DNA from: Nocardiopsis coralli | GTDB lineage: Bacteria; Actinomycetota; Actinomycetes; Streptosporangiales; Streptosporangiaceae | Reading direction: 5' to 3' | NCBI RefSeq assembly: GCF_014892575.1 | Contig: NZ_JADBGI010000014.1 | Span: forward strand, 106,529 to 170,528 | Length of the DNA: 64,000 nucleotides | In this document: in pieces, positions 27,134-35,717 of the stretch | How positions within the stretch are numbered: position 1 is the first letter of the stretch | How the letters are laid out: every line of letters starts with the position of its first letter | The notes under the pieces: generated by a model | The model's database searches: none | Seen by the model: the letters and a program-made list of their open reading frames with translations, nothing else | Told to the model about the DNA's origin: nothing | Position numbers and translations under genes: made by a program

Positions 27134-27565
27134 TTACTTGATCACGATGCCCATGGAGCGGGCGGTGCCCTCGACGATCTTGGCGGCGGCCTCGATGTCG
27201 TCGGTGTTGAGGTCGGGCAGCTTGGTCTGCGCGATCTCACGCACCTGGTCGGCGGTGATCGTGGCGGCCGTGGTACGCCCGGGGTCGGTCGCGGCCTTGT
27301 CGACACCCGCGGCCTTCAGGATCAGCTTGGGCGCCGGCGGCGTCTTGGTGACGAAGCTGAAGGAGCGGTCCTCGTAGATGGAGATCTCTACGGGGATGAC
27401 GTTCCCGCGCTGGGCTTCCGTGGCAGCGTTGTACTGCTTGCAGAAGTCCATGATGTTGACGCCGTGCGGACCGAGAGCGGTACCGACGGGCGGGGCCGGC
27501 GTGGCCTGACCGGCGGGGAGCTGCACCTTGACGAGTGCTGCCAGTTTCTTCTTCTTCGGAGGCAT
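27134..27565 (-). CDS. rplK: 50S ribosomal protein L11
   Basis: L11 (143 residues) forms the GTPase-associated centre with 23S rRNA and is the target region of thiostrepton. It starts [20 protein letters not shown] with AAAGGAC upstream. The proline pair in the N-terminal domain ([16 protein letters not shown]) is intact. Terminator-like sequence separates it from nusG. Confidence 0.97.
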   Translation of the reverse strand: MPPKKKKLAALVKVQLPAGQATPAPPVGTALGPHGVNIMDFCKQYNAATEAQRGNVIPVEISIYEDRSFSFVTKTPPAPKLILKAAGVDKAATDPGRTTAATITADQVREIAQTKLPDLNTDDIEAAAKIVEGTARSMGIVIK

Positions 27566-27743
27566 ATCGGGTCCTTTGCCTGATGTGCGGTGTGTGTCGG
27601 TCCCGTCCCCTCGACGGCACCGGGCGGCCGGGAGCCGCGGGGCGCCGCGCGCCGAAGGGGTGGTCGGCCCGGAGACGGGGTCTCGGGCCTCGGCCCACCG
27701 GGACCGGGCGGGCCTGGCGCGGCCGACAGTACGGGCACACGCC

Positions 27744-27771
27744 GGTGGGCCCATCCGAGGATGGACCCACC
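27744..27771 (-). terminator. Terminator after nusG
   Basis: GGTGGGTCCATCC pairs over 13 positions (one G-U) with GGATGGGCCCACC in minus-strand reading, 58 bp after the nusG stop. The loop is minimal, so the two inner pairs are probably open. Confidence 0.65.
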
Positions 27772-27828
27772 CAGTCTATGCCGCCCGGGGAGTGGCCCGG
27801 GTCGGGTCCGGCGAGACGCCGGACGGGA

Positions 27829-28647
27829 TCAGATCTTGGAGACCTGGTTGAACGAGAGCTCGACCGGCGTCTCGCGGCCGAAGATCGACACCAGGACCTT
27901 GAGCTTCTGGGTGTCGGCGTTGATCTCGCTGACCGTCGCCGGAAGGGTCGCGAACGGCCCCTCCATGACGGTGACGGACTCGCCGACCTCGTAGGCCACG
28001 TCGGCACGGGCCTCGCCGCCGCCACCGCCGGCAGCGGCCGGGGCGCCGGCCTGCTGGGCCTGCTCCGGCTCCTCCTCCGGCTCGGGGGCCAGGAGCTTGG
28101 CGACCTCGGTCAGGCTGAGCGGGGCGGGCTTGTTGGACAGGCCCACGAACCCGGTCACGCCCGGGGTGTTGCGGATGGCCGACCAGGACTCGTCGGTGAG
28201 GTCCATGCGGACGAGCACGTAACCGGGCAGAACCTTCTCGGTGACCTGCTGGCGCTTACCGCTCTTGACCTCGGTGACCTCGTGCTCGGGCACCTCGACA
28301 CCGAAGATGAACTCTTCCATGTTCAGGGACTGGGTGCGGCTCTCGACGTTGGCCTTGACCCGCTTCTCGTAGCCCGCGTAGGTGTGCACGACGTACCAGT
28401 CGCCGGGGAGAAGCATGAGTTCGGTCTTGAACTCCTCGACAGGGTCGAGGCGCGGGAGCTCGGGCTCCGCGTTCTCCTCGGCCTCGGTCTCGATGTCCTC
28501 GGCGGCACCGCTCAGTTCCGGGCTGTCGGCCTCGGTCGACTCGACCGCGTCCTCCGTCGGCTCGCCCGCCTGGCCGGTCTCTTCCGCCGACGACTGATCC
28601 GGCTCCTCTTCGGGGAAGTCGTCAGAGGTCAGTGGGGACTCGGACAC
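27829..28647 (-). CDS. nusG: Transcription termination/antitermination protein NusG
   Basis: NusG (272 residues) binds RNA polymerase and couples it to S10 or Rho. The GTG start follows GAGAGAAAGAG. Residues 1 to about 88 are an acidic, disordered extension typical of high-GC actinobacteria; the NGN domain ([16 protein letters not shown] to [11 protein letters not shown]) follows, then a Glu/Gln/Ala/Gly-rich linker of about 45 residues and the KOW domain ([20 protein letters not shown]). The linker is longer than in E. coli. It lies between secE and rplK. Confidence 0.96.
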   Translation of the reverse strand: MSESPLTSDDFPEEEPDQSSAEETGQAGEPTEDAVESTEADSPELSGAAEDIETEAEENAEPELPRLDPVEEFKTELMLLPGDWYVVHTYAGYEKRVKANVESRTQSLNMEEFIFGVEVPEHEVTEVKSGKRQQVTEKVLPGYVLVRMDLTDESWSAIRNTPGVTGFVGLSNKPAPLSLTEVAKLLAPEPEEEPEQAQQAGAPAAAGGGGGEARADVAYEVGESVTVMEGPFATLPATVSEINADTQKLKVLVSIFGRETPVELSFNQVSKI

Positions 28648-28799
28648 GGCTGCTCTTTCTCTCGTCGGATCGCTGTGCGGGCCGACGCACGCCAAGCGCG
28701 CCTCGTAACCCAGTCCTGACAGCTTAAGGTCTCCGCGGGCAGCACGGGACCAGCACGCTCGTGTGAGATGCGGCGAATCGTCGGAGCGGGTGCTCCGGG

Positions 28800-29057
28800 T
28801 CAGGCGGAGGCGGCGCCGGCGCCGAAGGTGCCGTAGAGCCACGTGATGGCTTCACCGAAGGCGAAGTCCAGGAGAGAGACGTAGGCCAGGACCATCACCA
28901 CGAAGACCATGACGACGATGGTGTAGGTGACCAGTTCGCGGCGCGTGGGCCAGCGGACCTTGCGCAGCTCGCCGACGACCTGCTTGGTGAAGGTCACCGG
29001 ACCAGTGCGACGCGGCCGCTCCTCGTCGGGCTTGGCGTCGGCGTCAGTCTGAGTCAC
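28800..29057 (-). CDS. secE: Preprotein translocase subunit SecE
   Basis: SecE (85 residues) clamps SecY in the Sec translocon. It has the conserved amphipathic helix [20 protein letters not shown] followed by one transmembrane helix ([20 protein letters not shown]). A basic N-terminal leader of about 22 residues precedes it. The GTG start has AAGGAC at good distance. It lies between tRNA-Trp and nusG, the standard actinobacterial arrangement. Confidence 0.96.
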   Translation of the reverse strand: MTQTDADAKPDEERPRRTGPVTFTKQVVGELRKVRWPTRRELVTYTIVVMVFVVMVLAYVSLLDFAFGEAITWLYGTFGAGAASA

Positions 29058-29157
29058 CTGAGGGTCCTTAGGGTCGCGGGCCGCTGAAAATCCCGGTGAG
29101 TTCGTCCCGGCCGGCCGAACGGCGCCAGTAGACGCCGCCCGACCGCGCGAGTACTTG

Positions 29158-29230
29158 CAGGGCAGGAGGGACTCGAACCCCCAACCGCCGGTTTTGGAGA
29201 CCGGTGCTCTGCCAATTGAGCCACTGCCCT
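29158..29230 (-). tRNA. tRNA-Trp (CCA)
   Basis: The minus strand folds into a 73-nt cloverleaf: acceptor AGGGCAG with CTGCCCT, discriminator G, anticodon loop CTCCAAA giving anticodon CCA, and T-loop GGTTCGAGTCC. It is upstream of secE and probably cotranscribed with it. Confidence 0.97.
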
Positions 29231-29250
29231 TGGGAGGGAAACTGCGCCCC

Positions 29251-29278
29251 ACCATAGCTGGTCCTGACGGGGGTCGCA
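29251..29278 (-). promoter_or_regulatory. Possible tRNA-Trp/secE promoter
   Basis: TGCGAC and TATGGT lie 16 bases apart on the minus strand, with the -10 about 20 bases before the tRNA. The -35 is a weak match. Confidence 0.4.
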
Positions 29279-29454
29279 CACCGTTACGTGTGCCACACAG
29301 CGCCGGGACCTTCCGACGGGGTCGAGTGTATGCCCTGTGTCTGCCTGAGGCCAAACCGCCTGCGCCCGCGGGCACGCACGTGGAGCACTCCGGCCCCGGT
29401 CACGAGCCCTTCCCGCCCGACCGGGCTCTCCGTGCACATGACAAACTGGAGGGC

Positions 29455-30663
29455 ATGACTGAACGACCGCGTATCTCCGCACGTATCAGCGCCATCTCCG
29501 AATCGGCGACCCTGGCCGTCGACGCCAAGGCCAAGGCGATGAAGGCCGAGGGCCGCCCCGTCATCGGCTTCGGCGCCGGGGAGCCGGACTTCCCGACCCC
29601 CGACTACATCGTCGAGGCCGCTGTCGAGGCCGCCCGTCAGCCGAAGAACCACCGGTACTCCCCCGCCGGCGGGCAGCCCGAGCTGAAGAAGGCGATCGCC
29701 GAGAAGACCCTCCGCGACTCCGGGTACGAGGTCGACCCCGCGCAGATCCTCGTCACCAACGGCGGCAAGCAGGCCATCTACGAGGCCTTCGCCGCGATCG
29801 TGGACCCGGGCGACGAGGTCATCGTCGTGGCCCCGTACTGGACCACCTACCCCGAGTCCATCAAGCTCGCGGGCGGCACCCCCGTCTTCGTCACCACCGA
29901 CGAGAGCACCGGCTACATGGCCTCGGTGGAGCAGCTCGAGGCGGCGCGCACCGACAAGACCAAGGTCCTGGTCTTCGTCTCCCCCAACAACCCGACCGGC
30001 GCGGTCTACCCGCGCGAGCAGGTCCGCGCCATCGGCGAGTGGGCCGACCAGCACGGCCTGTGGGTGCTCACCGACGAGATCTACGAGCACCTGGTCTACG
30101 GCGACACCGAGTTCTCCTCGCTGCCCGTCGAGGTACCGCAGATCGCCGACCGCACCCTCGTGGTCAACGGCGTGGCCAAGACCTACGCCATGACCGGTTG
30201 GCGCGTGGGCTGGATCATCGGCCCCAAGGACGTCATCAAGGCCGCGAGCAACCTGCAGTCGCACGCCACGTCCAACGTGGCCAACGTCTCGCAGGCCGCC
30301 GCGATCGCCGCAGTGGCCGGGGACCTCACCGCCGTCGAGAAGATGCGGGAGTCCTTCGACCGCCGTCGCCGCACCATCGTGCAGATGCTCAACGAGATCG
30401 ACGGTGTCGTCTGCCCCGAGCCGCAGGGTGCGTTCTACGCCTACCCGTCGGTCAAGGGCGTGCTCGGCAAGAGCGTGCGCAGCCGTACCCCGCAGACCTC
30501 CACCGAACTGGCCGAGCTCATCCTCGAGGAGGCCGAGGTGGCGGTCGTTCCGGGCGAGGCCTTCGGTACCCCCGGGTACCTGCGCCTGTCCTACGCCCTC
30601 AGTGACGAGGACCTCACCGAAGGCGTGAGCCGGATCCAGAAGCTGCTCGCCGAGGCGAAGTAG
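29455..30663 (+). CDS. aspC: Class I pyridoxal-phosphate aminotransferase, probably aspartate aminotransferase
   Basis: A 402-residue fold-type I aminotransferase that would interconvert aspartate and 2-oxoglutarate with oxaloacetate and glutamate. The start [14 protein letters not shown] has GGAGGG upstream. Visible hallmarks are [12 protein letters not shown] near residue 40, the substrate loop [14 protein letters not shown] near 180, the PLP-binding lysine in [16 protein letters not shown] near 240 and the substrate arginine in [12 protein letters not shown] near the end. The gene is next to secE/tRNA-Trp in many actinomycetes. Exact substrate is inferred from family similarity. Confidence 0.9.
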   Translation: MTERPRISARISAISESATLAVDAKAKAMKAEGRPVIGFGAGEPDFPTPDYIVEAAVEAARQPKNHRYSPAGGQPELKKAIAEKTLRDSGYEVDPAQILVTNGGKQAIYEAFAAIVDPGDEVIVVAPYWTTYPESIKLAGGTPVFVTTDESTGYMASVEQLEAARTDKTKVLVFVSPNNPTGAVYPREQVRAIGEWADQHGLWVLTDEIYEHLVYGDTEFSSLPVEVPQIADRTLVVNGVAKTYAMTGWRVGWIIGPKDVIKAASNLQSHATSNVANVSQAAAIAAVAGDLTAVEKMRESFDRRRRTIVQMLNEIDGVVCPEPQGAFYAYPSVKGVLGKSVRSRTPQTSTELAELILEEAEVAVVPGEAFGTPGYLRLSYALSDEDLTEGVSRIQKLLAEAK

Positions 30664-30699
30664 TCCCGCTCAGGGGCCCGAGCCCCGGCACACACACGG

Positions 30700-30726
30700 A
30701 CGCGTCCCGGTTCCGCCGGGGCGCGT
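30700..30726 (+). terminator. Terminator after the aminotransferase gene
   Basis: ACGCGTCCCGG pairs with CCGGGGCGCGT (11 pairs, one G-U) around a 5-base loop, 37 bp after the stop and before the deaminase start. Confidence 0.65.
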
Positions 30727-30775
30727 TCGTCGTTTTCGGTCCCCTCGGGCCTCCCACATACGGCAGGCTTGGTGC

Positions 30776-31813
30776 ATGGAGACACCGACCACCGCCCGCC
30801 GATTGGAGCGGCTGCCCAAAGCACACCTGCACCTGCACTTCACCGGTTCGATGCGCCACGAGACGCTGGTCGAGCTCGCCGACAAGAACGGCGTGCACCT
30901 GCCGCACTCGCTGGCCGAACAGTGGCCGCCGAAACTGCGCGCCACGGACGAGCGGGGTTGGTTCCGCTTCCAGCGCCTGTACGACATCGCGCGGTCGGCG
31001 CTGCGCACCCCCGAGGACCTCCACCGGCTGCTGCGCGAGGCCGCCGAGGACGAACGTGCCGCCGGTTCCGGATGGCTCGAGATCCAGGTCGACCCGGGCG
31101 GCTACGCGTCCCTGTTCGACGGGCTGACCGCCACGCTGGAGCTGATGCTCGACGCCGCCGCGGCCGCCCACCGGGACACCGGCGTGCACATCGGCCTGAT
31201 GGTGGCCGCCAACCGCACCAAGCACCCCCTGGACGCGAAGGTCCTGGCCCGCCTGGCCCGCCAGTACGCGGGGCGGGGCGTGGTCGCCTTCGGCCTCAAC
31301 AACGACGAGCGCCGGGGGCGGGCCCGCGAGTTCGAGGGGGCCTTCCGCATCGCCAAGCGCGCCGGCCTGATCTCTGCCCCGCACGGCGGGGAGTTGGGCG
31401 GCCCCCGCAGCGTGCGCGAGTGCCTCGACGAGCTCGGCGCGGACCGCGTGGGGCACGGGGTGCGCGCGGTCGAGGACCCGTACCTGTTGGAGCGCATCGC
31501 CACCCAGGAGGTCACACTCGAGGTCTGCCCGACCTCGAACGTGGGCCTGGGTGTGGTCGACGAGCTCGAACAGCTGCCGCTGCGGCGCCTCTACGACGCG
31601 GGCGCGCCGATCGCGCTGGGCACGGACGACCCCCTGCTGTTCGGGCCGCGCCTGGTGGAGCAGTACGAGATCGTGCGTTCGGTCTTCGGGTTCACCGACG
31701 CGGAGCTGGCCGAGCTCGCGCGGATGTCGATCCGGGGGTCGGGGGCGCCGGACTGGCTCAAGAAGGACCTGCTGGCCGGTGTGGACGGCTGGCTCGCCAC
31801 GGAACCGGGCTGA
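30776..31813 (+). CDS. add: Adenosine deaminase family protein
   Basis: A 345-residue metal-dependent hydrolase of the adenosine/adenine deaminase family, expected to convert adenosine (or a related purine) to the deaminated base or nucleoside. The zinc ligands appear as HLHLH near residue 17, the catalytic HGGE motif near 202, GHGV near 227 and the TDDP motif near 283. The first motif reads HLHLHFTGS instead of the usual HLHLDG, so the substrate-contact aspartate is replaced; the true substrate may differ. It ends 12 bp from the convergent transporter gene with no terminator between them. Confidence 0.85.
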   Translation: METPTTARRLERLPKAHLHLHFTGSMRHETLVELADKNGVHLPHSLAEQWPPKLRATDERGWFRFQRLYDIARSALRTPEDLHRLLREAAEDERAAGSGWLEIQVDPGGYASLFDGLTATLELMLDAAAAAHRDTGVHIGLMVAANRTKHPLDAKVLARLARQYAGRGVVAFGLNNDERRGRAREFEGAFRIAKRAGLISAPHGGELGGPRSVRECLDELGADRVGHGVRAVEDPYLLERIATQEVTLEVCPTSNVGLGVVDELEQLPLRRLYDAGAPIALGTDDPLLFGPRLVEQYEIVRSVFGFTDAELAELARMSIRGSGAPDWLKKDLLAGVDGWLATEPG

Positions 31814-31825
31814 GCTCCGGCCGGG

Positions 31826-32416
31826 TCAGAGCAGGGCGAAGGCGCCCTGGGCGAGCATGACGGCACCGGCGACGAAGAAGAGCACGGCGGCGCCGATGCG
31901 GATCGCCTTCTCCGGCAGCTTCTTGCCGAGGGCCGCCCCGATGGCGATGGCGATCGCGTCGGCGGCGACCATGCCGATGGTGGAACCGATCCACACCGGG
32001 AACCAGTGGTGCTGCGTGCCAACGGTGATGGTGGCGAGCATGGTCTTGTCTCCGAGCTCGGCGACGAAGAAGACGAGGGCGACCGTCATGAACCCCGATC
32101 GGATGCGGCGGGAGGCGGCGCGTTCCTCGTCCTTGTCGTTCATCTCGTCGCCGCGCAGGGTCCAGGCGCCGAAGCACAGGAACGCGAGGCCGGCAGCGAA
32201 GGTGAGCCAATCGGTGGGGATCGCCGCCCCCAGGACCTCGGCGATGAAGACGCTCCCCAGATGCACCACGGCGGTCGCGGCGGTGATCCCGAGGAGCACC
32301 GTGAGAACTCGATAACGCGTGGCGAGGGACATCGCGACCAATTGTGTCTTGTCGCCCATTTCTGCGACAAAAATGGCGATGGTACTCACCACGAGCCCGG
32401 TCATGAACGCTGTCAT
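31826..32416 (-). CDS. UPF0016/GDT1 family cation transporter (likely manganese exporter)
   Basis: A 196-residue membrane protein of the UPF0016 (GDT1/TMEM165) family, proposed to move Mn2+ or Ca2+ out of the cytoplasm. Two copies of the family motif are visible, EMGDKTQL near residue 19 and ELGDKTML near 121, each at the start of a three-helix half, separated by a charged central loop (GDEMNDKDEERAASRR). The start is the ATG behind AGGGG. A candidate manganese riboswitch upstream supports a manganese role. Confidence 0.9.
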   Translation of the reverse strand: MTAFMTGLVVSTIAIFVAEMGDKTQLVAMSLATRYRVLTVLLGITAATAVVHLGSVFIAEVLGAAIPTDWLTFAAGLAFLCFGAWTLRGDEMNDKDEERAASRRIRSGFMTVALVFFVAELGDKTMLATITVGTQHHWFPVWIGSTIGMVAADAIAIAIGAALGKKLPEKAIRIGAAVLFFVAGAVMLAQGAFALL

Positions 32417-32465
32417 TCTTCCCCTCGATCGATTCACGGCGGGGCGAGAGACGGCGCGGACGCCT

Positions 32466-32605
32466 CTTCGACCCGGGCGCCGTACATGCGCCGGGCCGAA
32501 GGTCTCGTCCGCCCTGCCTCGCCGGGCGAGGGCTCGCGCGACCGGGCCGCTCTCCTTGCTTCAGCAGGCCGGTGTGTCGATCACGCGGATTGAGGTCTAC
32601 TCCCC
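32466..32605 (-). promoter_or_regulatory. yybP-ykoY family manganese riboswitch (candidate)
   Basis: In minus-strand reading the leader starts with GGGGAGTAG (32605-32597) and closes with GACGAGACCTTCGG (about 32512-32497), the two most conserved segments of yybP-ykoY Mn2+ sensors; a GATCGACACACCGG segment lies between. Directly downstream CTTCGGCCCGGCGC pairs with GCGCCCGGGTCGAAG (32466-32501), a hairpin that overlaps the 3' aptamer strand and could serve as the switch. The transporter downstream belongs to a family often controlled by this riboswitch. Covariation was not tested. Confidence 0.75.
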
Positions 32606-32618
32606 TTCGGTGCTCGCC

Positions 32619-32648
32619 ACTTTATGGCAATACCGCGGGAAAGGGCAA
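32619..32648 (-). promoter_or_regulatory. Promoter of the riboswitch-transporter unit
   Basis: TTGCCC and TAAAGT are 18 bases apart on the minus strand. Transcription from about 32612 would begin just before the conserved GGGGAGTAG of the riboswitch. Confidence 0.6.
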
Positions 32649-32688
32649 TTCATGGCCACATCGAATTGTCTCGGCAAGAGGGTCGAAT

Positions 32689-32729
32689 AAAAAAGTTCGC
32701 CGCACCCAACTCGAGAATTGGGTGCGGCG
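32689..32729 (-). terminator. Intrinsic terminator after murB
   Basis: A perfect 12-bp stem (CGCCGCACCCAA with TTGGGTGCGGCG) is followed on the minus strand by AACTTTTTTATTC, 38 bp after the murB stop. Confidence 0.85.
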
Positions 32730-32767
32730 TGGAAAGGTTGTGGTGTCCGTCGCGTCAGGTGCCGCCG

Positions 32768-33853
32768 CTAGAGCGAGACACCCACCATGACGGGTTCGTT
32801 CACCAGGCGGACCCCGAAGGCCGCCTCGACCCCGGCCCGCACCTCGCGCGCCAGGGCGAGCAGGTCCTCGGTGGAGGCCCCGCCGGGGTTGGTCAGGGCC
32901 AGAGTGTGCTTGCCGGAGATGCGGGCGGGACCGTCGCCGTACCCCTTGGCGAACCCGGCCTTGTCGATGAGCCAGGCGGCGGAGAGCTTGATACCGCCGT
33001 GGCCGTCCGGGTGCCCCGGGACCGGCACGTCCGGACCCAGGCGCTCGGCGGCACGATCGCGCACAGCCTCGAAGATCTCCTCCGACACCACGGGGTTGGT
33101 GAAGAACGAACCGGCGCTGCGGGTGTCGGGGTCGCCCGCCTCGACGACCATGCCCTTGCCGCGCCGCAGGCCCAGGACGGTCTCGCGGGCGCGCTCCAGC
33201 GGCACCCGCTCACCGGCGTCCACGCCCATGGTGCGGGCGACCTCGGCGTAGGCGACCGGACGGCTCAGCTCGGAACGGTGCAGCGCGAAGACGACCTCGC
33301 ACACCAGGTACCGGGGATCGCCCTTGAAGACGCTGTCGCGGTAGGTGAAGCCGCACTCGGCGTTGGTCATGGTGCGCAGCTCGCCCGTACGCCGGTCGTG
33401 CACCAGCACCTCGCGCACGGTCTGGCTCACGTCCTGGCCGTAGGCGCCCACGTTCTGGATCGGCGTGGAACCCACCCGCCCGGGGATCCCGCTCAGGAAC
33501 TCCAGACCGCTGAGGCCCTCGGCGACGACCTGCTCGACCAGCGGGTCCCACTCGACCCCGGCCTGGGCGCGCAGCAGCACCACCGGCTCGCCGGTCTCCG
33601 GGTCGGTTCCGGCCTCCTCGAACTCAACACCCCGGGTGTCCGCGTGGACCACAGTGCCGGGGAACCCGGAGTCGGCCACGACGAGGTTGCTGCCCCCGCC
33701 GAGGATCAACACGGGCTCACCGGCCTCGTCGGCCGCACGCACGGCGGCGACGAGCTCCTCGGTCGTGCCGGCCCGCAGGAAGGTCTTGGCGGGCCCGCCC
33801 AGGCCGAGCGTGGTGTAGTCGGCCAGCACGGGCCGGTCGTCGAACGTGGACAC
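32768..33853 (-). CDS. murB: UDP-N-acetylenolpyruvoylglucosamine reductase
   Basis: MurB (about 361 residues) reduces UDP-GlcNAc-enolpyruvate to UDP-MurNAc, an early cytoplasmic step of peptidoglycan synthesis, using FAD and NADPH. FAD-binding motifs LGLGGPA near residue 17 and LGGGSNLVV near 52 are present; SGIPGRVGSTPIQNVGAYGQ near 120, YRDS and the catalytic serine in RSAGSFFTNP near 245 place it in type I. I prefer the GTG giving VSTFDDRPVL, with AGAGG 8 bases upstream; a GTG three codons earlier is possible. It follows the dehydratase pair. Confidence 0.93.
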   Translation of the reverse strand: MSTFDDRPVLADYTTLGLGGPAKTFLRAGTTEELVAAVRAADEAGEPVLILGGGSNLVVADSGFPGTVVHADTRGVEFEEAGTDPETGEPVVLLRAQAGVEWDPLVEQVVAEGLSGLEFLSGIPGRVGSTPIQNVGAYGQDVSQTVREVLVHDRRTGELRTMTNAECGFTYRDSVFKGDPRYLVCEVVFALHRSELSRPVAYAEVARTMGVDAGERVPLERARETVLGLRRGKGMVVEAGDPDTRSAGSFFTNPVVSEEIFEAVRDRAAERLGPDVPVPGHPDGHGGIKLSAAWLIDKAGFAKGYGDGPARISGKHTLALTNPGGASTEDLLALAREVRAGVEAAFGVRLVNEPVMVGVSL

Positions 33854-33876
33854 CTCAACCACCTCTGTCGAAACTG

Positions 33877-34353
33877 TCAGGACGCGAGCCGGACCAGGGC
33901 CTTGGACTGCACGAGGACCTTCGCGCCGCCGGAGCGGGCGGTCAGGAGCACGTTCACGGTCCCGTCGTCGTTCTTGGACTTGACCTTGCCGTCCACCGTG
34001 ATCTCGGCGCCCTCGTCGTCGTCCGGAACGACCACCGGGGCCGAGAACCGCACCGAGTAGTCGATGAGGCAGCCCGGGTCCCCGGTCCAGTCGGTGAGCA
34101 CCCGCGCGGCCTCGGCCATGGTGAACATGCCGTGCGCGATCACGTCGGGCAGGCCGACGGACTTGGCGAAGCGCTCGTTCCAGTGGATGGGGTTGAAGTC
34201 CCCCGAGGCGCCCGCGTAGCGGACGAGGTCCAGGCGGCGGACCGGGAAGGTCTGTTCAGGGATCTCGGTGCCGACCTCGACGTCGGCGTGGCGCAGCCTG
34301 CTCACGCTGGTCTTCCTCACGAATCGCTGGGGACGGTGGTACGGCCGGTTCAT
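33877..34353 (-). CDS. MaoC-type (R)-hydratase subunit, HadB-like
   Basis: A 158-residue hot-dog-fold protein. It carries the hydratase-2 motif YAGASGDFNPIHWNERFA near residue 47, with the catalytic Asp and His, followed by GLPDVIAHGMFTMA. Its ATG overlaps the stop of the upstream HadA-like gene, so the two are made together and probably form a heterodimer, as HadAB does in mycobacterial fatty acid elongation (3-hydroxyacyl-ACP dehydration). The same neighbourhood (rpmG, hadA, hadB, tRNA-Trp, secE, nusG) is known in mycobacteria. The fatty-acid role here is inferred. Confidence 0.85.
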   Translation of the reverse strand: MNRPYHRPQRFVRKTSVSRLRHADVEVGTEIPEQTFPVRRLDLVRYAGASGDFNPIHWNERFAKSVGLPDVIAHGMFTMAEAARVLTDWTGDPGCLIDYSVRFSAPVVVPDDDEGAEITVDGKVKSKNDDGTVNVLLTARSGGAKVLVQSKALVRLAS

Positions 34354-34793
34354 GCTCCGCGCACGACGAGCATCATCGTGGCGGTGACCACGTGCTCGCC
34401 GCTCCGGTCCGAGGCCTCGGTCTCCAGGGTCAGCAGGTCGTTGCCGCCCAGGGTCTTGATGCCGGTGATGCGCGTGACGCTGGAGAGCACGTCCCCGGCG
34501 AGCAGGGGGCGCGAGTAATGGAACCGCTGGTCGCCGTGGACCACGCGGGAGAAGTCCACGCCCAGGTCGGGGTCGGCGACGGCCTGCGCTGAGCCGGCCA
34601 TGCCGAGGATCACCGGGAAGGTCGGCGGGGCGACCACGTCGGCGTACCCCAGCGTGCGCGCCGACTCCCGGTCGACGTAGGCGGGGTTGGGGTCGTTGAT
34701 CGCCTCGGCGAACTCCCGGATCTTGCCCCGGGTGACCTCGTAGGCCTCGGGTGCGGGGTACTCCCGGCCGAGGTGGTCAGGGTTGATCGCCAC
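34350..34793 (-). CDS. MaoC N-terminal-like dehydratase subunit (HadA/UPF0336-like)
   Basis: A 147-residue hot-dog protein of the FAS1-type dehydratase family. The GTG start gives VAINPDHLGREYPA behind GGAGAGGGAG. Conserved INDPNPAYVDRESARTLGYAD near residue 37 and APPTFPVIL near 57 match the substrate-binding partner HadA; the catalytic Asp/His pair sits in the downstream HadB-like partner. A terminator hairpin lies between rpmG and this gene, so it may be expressed by read-through or its own promoter. Confidence 0.85.
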   Translation of the reverse strand: MAINPDHLGREYPAPEAYEVTRGKIREFAEAINDPNPAYVDRESARTLGYADVVAPPTFPVILGMAGSAQAVADPDLGVDFSRVVHGDQRFHYSRPLLAGDVLSSVTRITGIKTLGGNDLLTLETEASDRSGEHVVTATMMLVVRGA

Positions 34794-34838
34794 GGTCTCC
34801 CTCTCCTGGGTCGGTGCCAACGCCCGGCACGCACGAAA

Positions 34839-34869
34839 CAGCCCGGTGAGCGTCTCGCTCACCGGGCTG
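34839..34869 (-). terminator. Terminator/attenuator between rpmG and hadA-like gene
   Basis: A perfect 14-bp stem (CAGCCCGGTGAGCG with CGCTCACCGGGCTG) closes a 3-base loop, followed on the minus strand by TTTCGTG. Confidence 0.75.
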
Positions 34870-34940
34870 GAAGTCTAGGCGAAGTCCGTGGTGTGCGGAC
34901 CCGCCTCCCGACCGCGCTTCACACGCGGCACTCGCACGAC

Positions 34941-35105
34941 CTAGCGGGTCTCGCGGTGCTCGTTGTGCTTGCGGCAGTTCGGGCAGAACTTGCTGATCGA
35001 GAGCCGGTCGGGGGTGTTCCGACGGTTCTTGCGCGTGATGTAGTTACGGTGCTTGCACTCCTGGCAGGCCAGGGTGATCTTCGGCCTCACGTCGGTGGCA
35101 GCCAC
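34941..35105 (-). CDS. rpmG: 50S ribosomal protein L33
   Basis: L33 (54 residues) is a small zinc-ribbon protein near the E site. The GTG start gives [20 protein letters not shown]; the two CxxC pairs (CQEC and CPNC) show the zinc-binding form. The C-terminus KHNEHRETR is typical. It lies downstream of tRNA-Met and tRNA-Thr. Confidence 0.95.
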   Translation of the reverse strand: MAATDVRPKITLACQECKHRNYITRKNRRNTPDRLSISKFCPNCRKHNEHRETR

Positions 35106-35214
35106 TTCGGAGTGCCTTTCTCGCTGGAAACATGACTAACACGCAGTGGAACACTGCAGAGCACCCGCGAAGACCCCTGGTGTTCTTCGGCAGTTCCAGG
35201 GGTCGGCAGGTTCG

Positions 35215-35287
35215 TAGCGGGGGCCGGACTTGAACCGACGACACAGCGATTATGAGCCGCTTGCTCTACCGACTGAGCTACCCCGCC
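35215..35287 (-). tRNA. tRNA-Met (CAT), elongator type
   Basis: A 73-nt cloverleaf on the minus strand: acceptor GGCGGGG with CCCCGCT, discriminator A, anticodon loop CTCATAA giving CAT, T-loop GGTTCAAGTCC. The G1-U72 wobble and lack of initiator features indicate an elongator tRNA. Confidence 0.96.
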
Positions 35288-35390
35288 CCGATCTCACGGG
35301 GTTCGGGACCTGGATTCGGACCCTCCCCGGATCGGTCGACGGCTTGCGCCGACCACCCACCTGAGTGGATCGGACCTCATCAAGTGGTGG

Positions 35391-35463
35391 AGCCCCTTTA
35401 CGGAATCGAACCGTAGACCTTCTCCTTACCATGGAGACGCTCTGCCGACTGAGCTAAAGGGGC
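35391..35463 (-). tRNA. tRNA-Thr (GGT)
   Basis: A 73-nt cloverleaf on the minus strand: acceptor GCCCCTT with AAGGGGC, discriminator T, anticodon stem TCTCC/GGAGA with anticodon GGT, T-loop GGTTCGATTCC. It leads the tRNA-Thr, tRNA-Met, rpmG unit. Confidence 0.97.
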
Positions 35464-35523
35464 GCGCTGAATGGGGCTTCCTCTCGTCCGCCCCGGGGGC
35501 GTTGCCCCCTTGCGCTGATTAGA

Positions 35524-35554
35524 ACTATACAGGTCTCAGGGGGTGGTCTGCCAA
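35524..35554 (-). promoter_or_regulatory. Promoter of the tRNA-Thr/tRNA-Met unit
   Basis: On the minus strand TTGGCA and TATAGT lie 19 bases apart, with TG directly before the -10. The -10 is about 60 bases before tRNA-Thr. Confidence 0.6.
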
Positions 35555-35717
35555 ATCGGTTGGCGCCCACCCCGGGGAGATCCTGTGCCGCGACCGCCCC
35601 GGGAGGCATGAAAGCCCTGATCATAGCGGTTTTCGGGGTCTCCTGAGGCCGCCCGCGGGGCACCTGAAAAGCCCCGAATGTGACCCAGGCCGCGCGCCCG
35701 GGACGGCTCACGGCCCC

